DNA of 64,000 nucleotides from an uncultured Candidatus Melainabacteria bacterium (lineage in GTDB: Bacteria > Cyanobacteriota > Vampirovibrionia > Gastranaerophilales > Gastranaerophilaceae). The notes beneath the pieces were generated by a model, which was given only the letters and a program-made list of their open reading frames with translations, searched no databases and was not told the origin of the DNA. The DNA lies in assembly GCA_932182025.1 (NCBI GenBank), contig CAKNXK010000024.1, positions 62,001 through 126,000 on the forward strand, read 5' to 3'. The position numbers and the translations under genes are program-made. Below, piece after piece: positions 34,823-43,611 of the stretch. Numbering within the stretch: position 1 is the stretch's first letter; each line of letters starts with the position of its first letter.

Positions 34823-36067
34823 TTAGCATAAATTGTTTTTTTGTAAAACAACTTTTTTCAAAGTATTAAACTCCCCGTCATCAAGGTGAACAGTTAGATA
34901 ATTCCTTGTAACACCTTTGTATCTTCCATCTTTTCCAAGTCTTTTTTCAATAAGAACTTCTTCTTCAAGCCCGATATTTGATTGAATAAATTCTTCAAAC
35001 TTCTGAGCCGAAATCTCCTTGATTATTCGTGCTCGTTCTTCCTTTACCTCGTCAGGCAAATGTCCGTCCAGCTTCTCTGCAATTGTTCCTTTCCTGATTG
35101 AATAAGGGAAAGTATGGATTTGGCTTAATCTCGATTTTTTAAGATTTTCTACGGTAATCTCAAAATCTTCATCAGTCTCACCACAAAAACCTGCAATAAT
35201 ATCACTTCCCAAGAAAGGTCTGCCAAAACGTGAAACAATATCTTCCATCTGCTCAAGATAGTATTCAACCGTATAATGGCGGTTCATGCGCTTAAGCGTT
35301 CTATTACAAGCTGACTGCAATGACAAATGAAAATGTGGACAGAATTTCTCACTATCTTGAAGAAAATCCAACATTTCAGGAGTTATTTCCAAAGGATTCA
35401 AAGACCCGAGACGATATCTTGGTATAGAAGTTTTTACCTCAATTTCTTTTAACAAATCCAATAGCTCACGTCCTAAATCTTTACCCCACAACCCAATATG
35501 AATACCCGTGAATACAACTTCCTTATAGCCTTGTTCTGCATAACGATTGATTTCATTAATAATAAACTCGCTGTCAGCACTTCTTGATTTACCTCTGCCG
35601 TATGGAATTATACAGTATGAACATCTGTTATCGCAGCCATCCTGAATTTTAAGACTAATGCGGGTTTTTGAGGTGTCATCAAGAGTCACCTTGCAAAACT
35701 CATTTGCATTCATTAAATCACGCACCACAAAAGTTTCGTTTTCTTGCAAATATTTCGCAATCTCAAACTTGTCTTCATTTCCGTAAACATAGTCAATAAA
35801 AGGTTCTTCAAGAAGTTTTTCTTTCTCAATCTGTGCAATACAACCAGTTAAAACAGTTTTTAAACCTAATCCATGCGCATGCCGGAGCAAATACATAGCC
35901 TCATTATCACTTTTATGAGTAACCGAACAAGAATTAAGAATATAAATCTCAGCATCTTCAAGTTTTTTCACTTGTTCATATCCTGCTTCAACCAGTTTTT
36001 CCGCCACAATCTGACCCTCAAACTGGTTTGATTTACATCCCATTGATTTTAGCAAAAACTTTTTCAT
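34823..36067 (-). CDS. mtaB: tRNA t6A37 methylthiotransferase
   Basis: 414 residues. Radical-SAM enzyme that adds a methylthio group to t6A37 in tRNA. The N-terminal UPF0004 domain holds Cys in M-G-C-K-S-N, N-S-C-S-V-T and L-T-G-C-I. The radical SAM cluster is CDNRCSYC near residue 144-151. A C-terminal TRAM-like part ends the protein. V-T-H-K-S and length favour MtaB over MiaB. The start codon has a TAAAAT box exactly six bases upstream and no ribosome site. Confidence 0.9.
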   Translation of the reverse strand: MKKFLLKSMGCKSNQFEGQIVAEKLVEAGYEQVKKLEDAEIYILNSCSVTHKSDNEAMYLLRHAHGLGLKTVLTGCIAQIEKEKLLEEPFIDYVYGNEDKFEIAKYLQENETFVVRDLMNANEFCKVTLDDTSKTRISLKIQDGCDNRCSYCIIPYGRGKSRSADSEFIINEINRYAEQGYKEVVFTGIHIGLWGKDLGRELLDLLKEIEVKTSIPRYRLGSLNPLEITPEMLDFLQDSEKFCPHFHLSLQSACNRTLKRMNRHYTVEYYLEQMEDIVSRFGRPFLGSDIIAGFCGETDEDFEITVENLKKSRLSQIHTFPYSIRKGTIAEKLDGHLPDEVKEERARIIKEISAQKFEEFIQSNIGLEEEVLIEKRLGKDGRYKGVTRNYLTVHLDDGEFNTLKKVVLQKNNLC

Positions 36068-36073
36068 GATTTG

Positions 36074-36079
36074 ATTTTA
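36074..36079 (-). promoter_or_regulatory. -10 box six bases before mtaB ATG
   Basis: TAAAAT on the minus strand, then six bases, then the ATG at 36067. Confidence 0.45.
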
Positions 36080-36094
36080 ACATGAAATCAAAAA

Positions 36095-36697
36095 CTAAAA
36101 CTGCCAATTTCTCAAATGATTTTCTAATGCTTGCTTCTTTGTAGCTGTAACATATTCTAAACCTGTCCAGTCTGCAAAAACAATTTTTCCGCTATCATCA
36201 AGCAAGAAGGCATCTTTGTTAGTAAACATTTCTTTATTGACAAAACCTTTATCTAAAAGTTCTTTTACCCCTGTTTTAAAGCCTTGTTTTGCTTTCTGTG
36301 AAACCCTTTGAACATTTTCACAGTAAGGACTGAGTTTTCCTTCTCCGGCTTCAAGAACAGTTAAAAAATCATCTTCTCCAAGCTGAAAATATTTTACAAA
36401 TCTTGGTGCAATTCCAATTTGTTCTATTTCTCTTATATTCTGTTCCAAATCATAAGCTCGTTGTCCGTTAGAGCGAAGCAACAAGCAATTTTCATAACAA
36501 TATAAACTATCAGAAGAATTTCTCAATTTAATCTGCTTTGTTTTAGTTCCTAAAAAATCCAGAATAACTTCCGTTGTAGAATTAAAAATACGATTAACAA
36601 AATCAGCTGTTTTTGCACTGATTTGAGTTGCAACAGCAGGAGTTTCAGCCGATGCAGCATTATTTAAAATTCTTTTATTAAAACCTATAGGATTCAT
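36095..36697 (-). CDS. Small protein with degenerate kinase-like features
   Basis: 200 residues. After a polar tail (M-N-P-I-G-F-N-K-R), the order of elements from residue 80 recalls a small protein-kinase or phosphotransferase fold: a hinge-like D-F-L-T-V-L-E-A-G-E-G, a catalytic-loop-like N-K-E-M-F-T-N-K-D-A-F-L-L-D-D-S-G, then I-V-F-A-D-W. The usual catalytic His and Asp are replaced, while the metal-binding Asp before Trp is kept. This is a pattern match by eye. The gene lies 54 bp downstream of the large effector-like gene. Confidence 0.5.
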   Translation of the reverse strand: MNPIGFNKRILNNAASAETPAVATQISAKTADFVNRIFNSTTEVILDFLGTKTKQIKLRNSSDSLYCYENCLLLRSNGQRAYDLEQNIREIEQIGIAPRFVKYFQLGEDDFLTVLEAGEGKLSPYCENVQRVSQKAKQGFKTGVKELLDKGFVNKEMFTNKDAFLLDDSGKIVFADWTGLEYVTATKKQALENHLRNWQF

Positions 36698-36751
36698 TCA
36701 ATTTCCTCATCTAGTTATATCTTACAGTTAAATTCATATTTTGGGAAGAGT

Positions 36752-39700
36752 TTATTCTTCAAAGAATATATCCCATTTTTGCGCAAACGTATCCATATCA
36801 ACACAAAATGCTTCTAAATCCAAACTAATCCCGTGTTTTAAAGCAGGCTGTTCGATTCCAAGAGATTTATAAACGCTTCGCATAAATATATCACTTATAC
36901 CGTTAGAACCACGAGCATACGGCATAATATTAGCTAAAAGAAAATACATTTCTGCTATATTTTTATTTGCCATTTCTAATTCTTGTTTAGTTAAAGAGCC
37001 TCCGTTTTTTACTTTTTCAAATAACGGGGCCAATTCATCATATTTTTCTTTAACATGTTGCATACCGGCATTAACAGTCTTATTATACGGGTGAAACATC
37101 AGCCCATGATTTTCATCAAGCACGAATATTTTCGTTAATTCCATATCAGGATAAGGACTTTTTCGATTTTTTCCCGCTCCATTCACACAATCGGCTTCCT
37201 TAAATTTTTCAAAATATTCAACATAGCTGTTTTGATTATTAAATGGTGTTTGTGCATATAGATCCGGATTATCATAACCTCTATATACACCCGAATATTG
37301 TCTTCTATCATTTAATTCTCCATTAGAAGCCAATGTTGTTGATTTATCAAAACCACTATAACCGTCTGAAATAATTTCCATTACTTCATCAAAATCATCA
37401 CCCGCAGAAATTCTTGAAGAAGCAAGTTCTGATATTACATTCATTTCATGCGCCCACTGAATATTTTTACCATATTTTAATTCATTAATTGATGTTCTTG
37501 CAAAGAATTTACATTCATCATTCAATGTTTTCAATATAGATTTAATATCATCAGCTGTTGCATCAGCAGGAATAATATCTTCCCAACGAACTTTATTATA
37601 GAAATCCTCTCCTAATGTTTGACGTAATGTTTCTAATTCTGACGGAGCAACTTCTTCAAGTTTATCTCTCATTGCAAAACGTTGAGTTATTACTTCACTT
37701 GGAGTAGAAGCAGGGTTATTATCAATAAATTTGTATGATGGGGTTTCTGAAACTAAGACATCTCTTAATTCAGGATACCTTCTGATTAACATAATGTTTC
37801 GGTTAATATCACGCTCGGTAAACTTTTTAGATGCAAAAAACATTACGTCATCTAAATATTGAGGGTCATTTTTGAATCTGTTTTTACTTGCATGAATATA
37901 TCCGTAAATATCAATTCCACCAAGATTTGGATTTTTAGCCAGTTGAGTAATTGCACTCTGTTTGTCAGGATGTGTTTTAAGTGCCGTAACAAAATTATTG
38001 AGTTCTGCTGTCGGATCTGATGTATCATTGTAATCTCTTCTCTGAACACTCATATATTCAACGATTTCATCATGGTATTCCGGATTTTCTTCTAAACATT
38101 TAACAACATTATCAATATTTGTTGAACGATTTCCGTTCAAATCATATCCGACTTTAATATTCGGATTAGTCTTTGTTAAATCAATAATATCATTTGCATA
38201 AGCAGGATACTGTTTCATAAATTCTGCAATATTATGCAAATCAGTTGCCGGTCTGGCAGTATTAAGAGCAATATCCATTAACTCTTTTTGATAGGCAGGA
38301 TTTGCTTCAAGAACCTTTATAACAGTTTCCGAATCAGGTTTTTTAAGAATTATAGCAAGCTCATCAAGATTATCTTCTGTTGCAAATCTTACAGCAGCCT
38401 CAATTTCTGCATCCGTATGTTTTGTATCTAAAAGTATCTCTGTTAATTTATCTTGAATATTTTTTGGCTTACCTGCAATTAATCCAATAGCTTTTTCATC
38501 AAGCATAGGAATATCATCGAATTCAACAACATCAATTACTTCAACCTCATCATCGATTGGTTTTCTAATATCACCCGCATGTGCATCAATATAAGTTTTG
38601 AAATGTCCTTTAGCTCGAACTATTCCAACAAGCACATTGAGCACTTGAGAGAAGCCTTCACCTGATAAATCAATATCCCCCGTAATAGCTGCATCAGCAA
38701 CCAAGCTCATAGTTGCATCAATACCGATTTCAGCCGCCCAAGCTAATAGTTTCGGACAATTTTTCATAACAAGCATACGAAATGCTGACTCTGAAATCTT
38801 ACCGATTCTCGCACCTGTAGCAGTTAAAACAATAGCCGTAGAAAGTTCTGCTACCATTTCTTTCTTGTCTTGCTCAGTCGGACCGCCTTCTTTTGTAAAG
38901 TTTTCAGCAGCCGAAATCGCACTTCCGCCCAATGTTGCAGCTGCCATACCGCCATATATCATACCCGCAGCAAGCTGACCACCGACGGGAATACATTGTC
39001 CCGCTATCATTACAACCATACCTGCTACCTGCACGCCTTCCTTAACAGCCTGAACACCTTCTTGTTGACTTTGAATATAGTTATTCACAATAGTTTTAAT
39101 ATTGTTTCTGCCGTATGCTCTTTGATAAGCAGCACTTGCATCCGCACTATAATCTTCTAATGTCCTGCCGCCAAGAGCCTTGATATAATTTGCTTCAGCT
39201 TTTTCTCTTAAACCTATTAAGGTAGTAAGCACATCCATTCTGTTGTTTGAAACTTGCATATCAAATTTCTGTAAAAATTGATTAATTTCTTCTGCTAACT
39301 GTGCCGAACAACAAATTTCACCTTTGTCTTCTCTTAATTTGTCTAAAAATATATCTATTGCTGCAATATTGTTATTCATGCCTGTCAAAACTTGCAGCTG
39401 AGTATTTTTTAAAGCATAGTCATTAATTGCTTCAGGATTATACTCTACTCCTCTTTCCATTTGAAAAGCTTCTTCAAACGTCATCTTCTTGTCAAATTCA
39501 CCTGAAGCTATCATATCTTCAAGTGTTTGTGGTTTAGAAGCAGGCGCTTGCATTTGCGGGATTTCGGAAATTGAAATATTTAAAGTTGAAAGACTTGAAT
39601 TCTGAGCTTCAAATTGCCTTACAACCATATCTTTAACCATTTCAGGAATTTCTTCCGGAGAACATGCATCTGTCAGTGTGCCTATAGCTTGTATAATCCA

Positions 39701-40441
39701 ATCAAGTCTTTGAGGTTCTAATTTTGCTAAACTTTCACGACATCTTTCTAACTCTGACTCATCTAATGATTTATTAAACTGAGCAATAAGTTGAGTAATA
39801 AACTCTATTTTTGCTTCATAGTATTCTCTAAAAGTTATACCTTCTTCTGATGCTGCTCTTTGGATTAAATGTGAAGAAAATTCATCAATCATCAAAACTC
39901 TATCAATATTAGTTGCCGCATTTTCAGTATTAAAAAGTTCTTTAACCCAATTAACGGAATCACTGATACATCCTTGTTCACGATTTTGTTTATTAAATAC
40001 TTGTCTTGCTCTGTTTGAATCTTCATCAAGAGTTTCAAGAGCAACCTGTTGAAGCTCTTCTTCTGTTAGTGATTCAGGCTCTTCTGTAAAAACTTCCTCA
40101 TTAACTTTCAACACTTTTAAGAAATTAAATACATCATTAACAGAAATATTCTTTGAAACAAGAGTTTCGCCTTCATTATTAACCGTCTCTTCTAAATATT
40201 GCTGAACTTCTTCTGCTCCAAAAATAGAATTCCCGTTGGAAGAAGCATATTTGCTCATACCTTGAAGCAGGTTATTTATCTCACCGTTAGAGGCTTCCAA
40301 GACACCGTTACCATCTTTATCAAAGAACTTAAAAATCTGCTCAAACTTAGGGCTTGCTTTAACATCAGACAAATTTAACTTATCTTTGAATAAGTTAAAA
40401 TCTATTCCCTGTCCGTTGTTACTTAGCTTAAATCCACTCAT
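36752..40441 (-). CDS. Giant effector-like protein with a tandem helical repeat
   Basis: 1229 residues, family not recognised. Near residue 45 is an EF-hand-like loop (DKDGNGVLE). Residues about 465-510 form a Gly/Ala-rich hydrophobic hairpin that could insert in a membrane. From about 700 to 900 a helical unit recurs about every 30-40 residues, each with a core like N-P-x-Y-x-x-E-(I/L/V)-x-x-(L/Y) (six units near 712, 745, 785, 825, 860, 890). The C-terminus (about 1160-1195) has a helix with M-P-Y-A-R-G-S-N-G-I, similar in shape to a Fic motif but without its histidine. There is no signal peptide. It looks like a protein sent to another cell or a large surface protein, which is an inference. 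Confidence 0.6.
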   Translation of the reverse strand: MSGFKLSNNGQGIDFNLFKDKLNLSDVKASPKFEQIFKFFDKDGNGVLEASNGEINNLLQGMSKYASSNGNSIFGAEEVQQYLEETVNNEGETLVSKNISVNDVFNFLKVLKVNEEVFTEEPESLTEEELQQVALETLDEDSNRARQVFNKQNREQGCISDSVNWVKELFNTENAATNIDRVLMIDEFSSHLIQRAASEEGITFREYYEAKIEFITQLIAQFNKSLDESELERCRESLAKLEPQRLDWIIQAIGTLTDACSPEEIPEMVKDMVVRQFEAQNSSLSTLNISISEIPQMQAPASKPQTLEDMIASGEFDKKMTFEEAFQMERGVEYNPEAINDYALKNTQLQVLTGMNNNIAAIDIFLDKLREDKGEICCSAQLAEEINQFLQKFDMQVSNNRMDVLTTLIGLREKAEANYIKALGGRTLEDYSADASAAYQRAYGRNNIKTIVNNYIQSQQEGVQAVKEGVQVAGMVVMIAGQCIPVGGQLAAGMIYGGMAAATLGGSAISAAENFTKEGGPTEQDKKEMVAELSTAIVLTATGARIGKISESAFRMLVMKNCPKLLAWAAEIGIDATMSLVADAAITGDIDLSGEGFSQVLNVLVGIVRAKGHFKTYIDAHAGDIRKPIDDEVEVIDVVEFDDIPMLDEKAIGLIAGKPKNIQDKLTEILLDTKHTDAEIEAAVRFATEDNLDELAIILKKPDSETVIKVLEANPAYQKELMDIALNTARPATDLHNIAEFMKQYPAYANDIIDLTKTNPNIKVGYDLNGNRSTNIDNVVKCLEENPEYHDEIVEYMSVQRRDYNDTSDPTAELNNFVTALKTHPDKQSAITQLAKNPNLGGIDIYGYIHASKNRFKNDPQYLDDVMFFASKKFTERDINRNIMLIRRYPELRDVLVSETPSYKFIDNNPASTPSEVITQRFAMRDKLEEVAPSELETLRQTLGEDFYNKVRWEDIIPADATADDIKSILKTLNDECKFFARTSINELKYGKNIQWAHEMNVISELASSRISAGDDFDEVMEIISDGYSGFDKSTTLASNGELNDRRQYSGVYRGYDNPDLYAQTPFNNQNSYVEYFEKFKEADCVNGAGKNRKSPYPDMELTKIFVLDENHGLMFHPYNKTVNAGMQHVKEKYDELAPLFEKVKNGGSLTKQELEMANKNIAEMYFLLANIMPYARGSNGISDIFMRSVYKSLGIEQPALKHGISLDLEAFCVDMDTFAQKWDIFFEE

Positions 40442-40503
40442 ACATGCATTAACGGCACTTGAAGTGTTAATCTTTAGAAAAATTAAAGAATATTTACAAT
40501 TCT

Positions 40504-41871
40504 TTACAACTTAATCAAATACCAAGTAACAAGAGTTAAGTACACAGCCAAACCTACAACGTCAATTGTTGTAGCAATCACAGGTCCGGAAGCTACAGCA
40601 GGGTCAATTTTTAATTTTTTAAGTATTAACGGAGTACAAGTACCAATTACAGTTGCAATTGTCATATTTAAAGACATTGCTATACCAACAATAACACCTA
40701 GCTCTAAATTATGCTGCCATCCCCAGGTAACTAGGGTTACAAGTAAACCAAAAATAAACCCGATACTAATACCTGTAACAGTTTCTCTCATAATATGGTG
40801 CCATCCGTCCTGCAAAGAGACCTGACCTGTAGACATACCACGAACCATAAGAGTTATACTTTGTGTACCGATATTGCCGCCTAAACCTGCCAAAAGCGGC
40901 ATAAAAGCTGCAATTACAGGCAATGCTGTAAATGTTTGGTCATATTTATTCGTAATAGATACTGCAAAAAACTCACCAATCAAAGTAATGAACAGCCAAG
41001 GCACACGAGCCTTAATTGCATGAGCCAGACTACCTGTAAGCAAATCATCGTCATCATCACCCAAATCAGTTACGATACCTGAAGATGTAAAGATTTCATC
41101 TGTAGTTTCTTCTTCTACAATATCCTGCACATCGTCCCAAGTAACAATACCTTTAATGTGATTATATAAATCCACAACAGGCAGTGCATTAAACTGATAT
41201 TTCATAAAAATATCTGCGATATGCCCTTGATAATCATCAACATGAACCTTAACAATATCTCTTGACATTATTTCTGAAATAGTCAAATCAACCGGTGAGG
41301 TCAAAAGCGTTCTTAATGAGACAACACCTAAAAGATGATTATGTTTATCAACAACATAAACATAATAAAGCTCCATGTTTTCTTTTTCTGCTTTTATTCT
41401 TATTGTATCAAGAGCATCTTTAACGCTCATCGCATATCCTACTGTCAAAACAGCAGGTGTCATAATACCACCTGCGGTATCATCGTTATAGGTCAAAAGT
41501 TCTCTAATTTCAGAAGAGAATTTTTCCGGCAATTTATCAAGATAAGTTTGAGACTCATCATCTTCCATCTCACCCAAAACGTCCGCCGCTTCATCGTGAG
41601 GAAGTTTTGATATCAAGCGTGAAGCAAGTGTTTCGTCAATATCGCCGAGGATTTCCACCTGTAGTTGAGCAGGTAAATACTCGATTACATCAGCAGCTTT
41701 TTCTTCATCCAATTTCAAAAAACACGCAAGACGTTCTTCAGCATTAAGCTGTTGAAAAATATCAGCAATATCCGCTTCGTGATATGTATTTAGCTCATCA
41801 CGAAGCTGTTCATCTGCATTCATTTCAATTAATTCTTGTATTCTGTCTATTGTGTTTTCAATATTTGACAT
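40504..41871 (-). CDS. mgtE: Magnesium transporter MgtE
   Basis: 455 residues. The N-terminal helical domain (about 1-130) and two CBS domains (about 135-255) form the cytoplasmic Mg2+ sensor. The C-terminal membrane part (about 285-455) has five segments and the signature G-G-N-I-G-T-Q-S followed by the hydrophobic core with M-S-L-N-M-T. It takes up Mg2+ when the cell is depleted. It ends 63 bp before the giant gene and begins 5 bp after the yajQ stop on the same strand. Confidence 0.95.
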   Translation of the reverse strand: MSNIENTIDRIQELIEMNADEQLRDELNTYHEADIADIFQQLNAEERLACFLKLDEEKAADVIEYLPAQLQVEILGDIDETLASRLISKLPHDEAADVLGEMEDDESQTYLDKLPEKFSSEIRELLTYNDDTAGGIMTPAVLTVGYAMSVKDALDTIRIKAEKENMELYYVYVVDKHNHLLGVVSLRTLLTSPVDLTISEIMSRDIVKVHVDDYQGHIADIFMKYQFNALPVVDLYNHIKGIVTWDDVQDIVEEETTDEIFTSSGIVTDLGDDDDDLLTGSLAHAIKARVPWLFITLIGEFFAVSITNKYDQTFTALPVIAAFMPLLAGLGGNIGTQSITLMVRGMSTGQVSLQDGWHHIMRETVTGISIGFIFGLLVTLVTWGWQHNLELGVIVGIAMSLNMTIATVIGTCTPLILKKLKIDPAVASGPVIATTIDVVGLAVYLTLVTWYLIKL

Positions 41872-41876
41872 TATTA

Positions 41877-42377
41877 TTACCTATAATTAGTGAACTGAAG
41901 CGGATAATCATATTTATCTTCATTACCGCGAAGTAGTTGAATTACGTCTTGCAAATCATCTTTGCTTTTTCCGCTTACACGAACTTGCTCGCCTTGAATA
42001 GAAGCTTGAACCTTAAGTTTTGAATCCTTTATATCTGCAACGATTTTCTTAGCAAGCTCTTGTGTTAAACCTTTTCTCAAGTTATAAACTTGTCTTACAT
42101 TTCCGCCAAGCGCGTTTTCTACAGGCTGAGCATCAAGAATTTTGATGCTTAAACCGCGTTTAACAAGTTTTGATTGCAAAATATCATAGATGTTTCTAAG
42201 TTTCATATCATCACTTGTTGTAATAGTAATAGATTTATCCGCTTCTAAATCAATGTTTGAATTAGAATTCTTCAAATCAAATCTTGAAGTCAAATCTCTC
42301 TTAACCTGATCAATTGCGTTCACAAGTTCTTGTTTATCAAATTCTGAAACAACATCAAAACTGCAATCTTTAGCCAT
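41877..42377 (-). CDS. yajQ: YajQ-family nucleotide-binding protein
   Basis: 166 residues, the usual length. Typical start S-F-D-V-V-S-E-F-D-K-Q-E-L-V-N-A and the later D-L-Q-D-V-I-Q-L-L. Members bind cyclic-di-GMP or nucleic acids and act as effectors in several bacteria. Given the GGDEF and HD-GYP proteins in this window, a cyclic-di-GMP role is plausible but not shown. The gene is immediately upstream of mgtE. Confidence 0.92.
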   Translation of the reverse strand: MAKDCSFDVVSEFDKQELVNAIDQVKRDLTSRFDLKNSNSNIDLEADKSITITTSDDMKLRNIYDILQSKLVKRGLSIKILDAQPVENALGGNVRQVYNLRKGLTQELAKKIVADIKDSKLKVQASIQGEQVRVSGKSKDDLQDVIQLLRGNEDKYDYPLQFTNYR

Positions 42378-42435
42378 AACTAAACTCCTATTTTCATTAC
42401 CAGACTATAATAACATAAATAGGAGTTACAAACCA

Positions 42436-42660
42436 TTATGCCAAAAAGCATTTTTTAATAAATCGACCTAACCAATTATTCTCACATACAGGCGCCTGTC
42501 TTCTCGGAGTAATTGCCATAGGATAAGGCTGGGCATAAGGTCTTGAACCAAAATCTTCATAACCCACACCATATTTGTTTTTCAAATTTTGGTGTACATT
42601 AACATTGTTCTGCATATTAGCACCCATAGGCATCATTGACGCTGAATACATATTTACCAT
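42436..42660 (-). CDS. Small Met/Asn-rich protein of unknown function
   Basis: 74 residues from ATG 42660, which has AAAGG eight bases upstream; a GTG at 42669 is less likely. The N-terminus is Met/Asn-rich, the middle has Tyr/Pro motifs (S-R-P-Y-A-Q-P-Y-P), and the C-terminus has W-L-G-R-F-I-K-K-C. No membrane segment is seen. The composition suggests a small secreted or disordered protein. I do not recognise it. Confidence 0.4.
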   Translation of the reverse strand: MVNMYSASMMPMGANMQNNVNVHQNLKNKYGVGYEDFGSRPYAQPYPMAITPRRQAPVCENNWLGRFIKKCFLA

Positions 42661-42831
42661 AAAACACACCTTTAAAGTAACTTCACATCTATATAAAGTT
42701 TATTTTAATTATAAAATTGCCCCATTGTTAAGATTTGTAACTTATACAAGGTTTCTTTTTAGCAATTTTTTATTAAACAAATACTTTAATAAACTATAAG
42801 TGTAGTAACATTAATAAAAAATTGCGATTAA

Positions 42832-43545
42832 ATGACATTTATAAGAAGCTTTCCGTTAAATTTTAATATCCCCCAACTCTCATTCAGGAGTGCACCTGCG
42901 GTCAATAACCCGCAAATTCAAGGTGAGGCGATTGGAGACGGATTTAGCACAAACCCGTTATACGATAAGTTTGGTTCCGAAGAACAAATTATGGCAGAAG
43001 CAAAATCCAATCCAAAAATCAAAGATTTGTTGGACAAATATAAAATACCGCTCAAACTCAATATGCAGGAGCTCAATCAGTTAAAACGCGGACACATGAA
43101 AGAAACACGTGTATTTGCCGCACAAATATATTCTGCATTACCAAAAGAAATGAAATCAGAAGTTAACCTCCCTGATTTACAGGAAGCGGCAATGTTTCAC
43201 GACTATGGCAAAGTATTGGTTCCCGCCTCAATACTGAACAAAGCCGGTAGTTTAAGCGAAGATGAACATGAAATTATGCAGCTTCATTCAGAATTTGGCT
43301 ATGAATTATTAAAAAATCAGCATTTAAGTAAAGGTGCGTTGGATATGATAAAAAATCATCATAATACCGACAATAGTCTTGGTACACAAATTCTAAGCAC
43401 CGCTGATAAATACAGTGCACTTAGAGAAAGCAGGTGCTATAAAGAACCTCTAAGTCGGGAGGATGCTCTTGCCATTATCAAAAAAGATGTTGAGAACGGA
43501 GTTATCATACCAGAAGTTTATGAAGCTTTAGCAAAAAGTGTTTAA
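42832..43545 (+). CDS. Degenerate HD-GYP-like protein with N-terminal tail
   Basis: 237 residues. The polar N-terminus has I-P-Q-L-S-F-R-S-A-P (residues 13-22). The HD core is clear: H-M-K-E-T-R, MFHDYGKVLVPASILNKAG, H-S-E-F-G-Y, N-H-H-N, and D-K-Y-S-A-L-R-E-S-R-C-Y. The GYP motif that usually follows H-H-E-x-x-D-G is absent (H-H-N-T-D-N). The metal ligands remain, so it may hydrolyse a phosphodiester, but cyclic-di-GMP specificity is unlikely. It converges with the SEC-C gene across a 21-bp hairpin. Confidence 0.8.
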   Translation: MTFIRSFPLNFNIPQLSFRSAPAVNNPQIQGEAIGDGFSTNPLYDKFGSEEQIMAEAKSNPKIKDLLDKYKIPLKLNMQELNQLKRGHMKETRVFAAQIYSALPKEMKSEVNLPDLQEAAMFHDYGKVLVPASILNKAGSLSEDEHEIMQLHSEFGYELLKNQHLSKGALDMIKNHHNTDNSLGTQILSTADKYSALRESRCYKEPLSREDALAIIKKDVENGVIIPEVYEALAKSV

Positions 43546-43562
43546 TTTATATGCTTTTATAT

Positions 43563-43609
43563 AACGCATTACACGCTTCTCCCATCAAGGGAGAAGCGTG
43601 TAACGCGTT
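43563..43609. terminator. 21-bp near-perfect hairpin between convergent genes
   Basis: Arms at 43563-43583 and 43589-43609 match in 20 of 21 positions with a loop ATCAA. The core CTTCTCCC-ATCAA-GGGAGAAG has the style of the REP-like elements elsewhere. Confidence 0.7.
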
Positions 43610-43611
43610 AA

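Noticed and set aside
36900..37010. Active Fic domain at the end of the giant protein
   Set aside because: The helix resembles a Fic motif but the catalytic His is Met and the G-N-x-R pattern is not kept.
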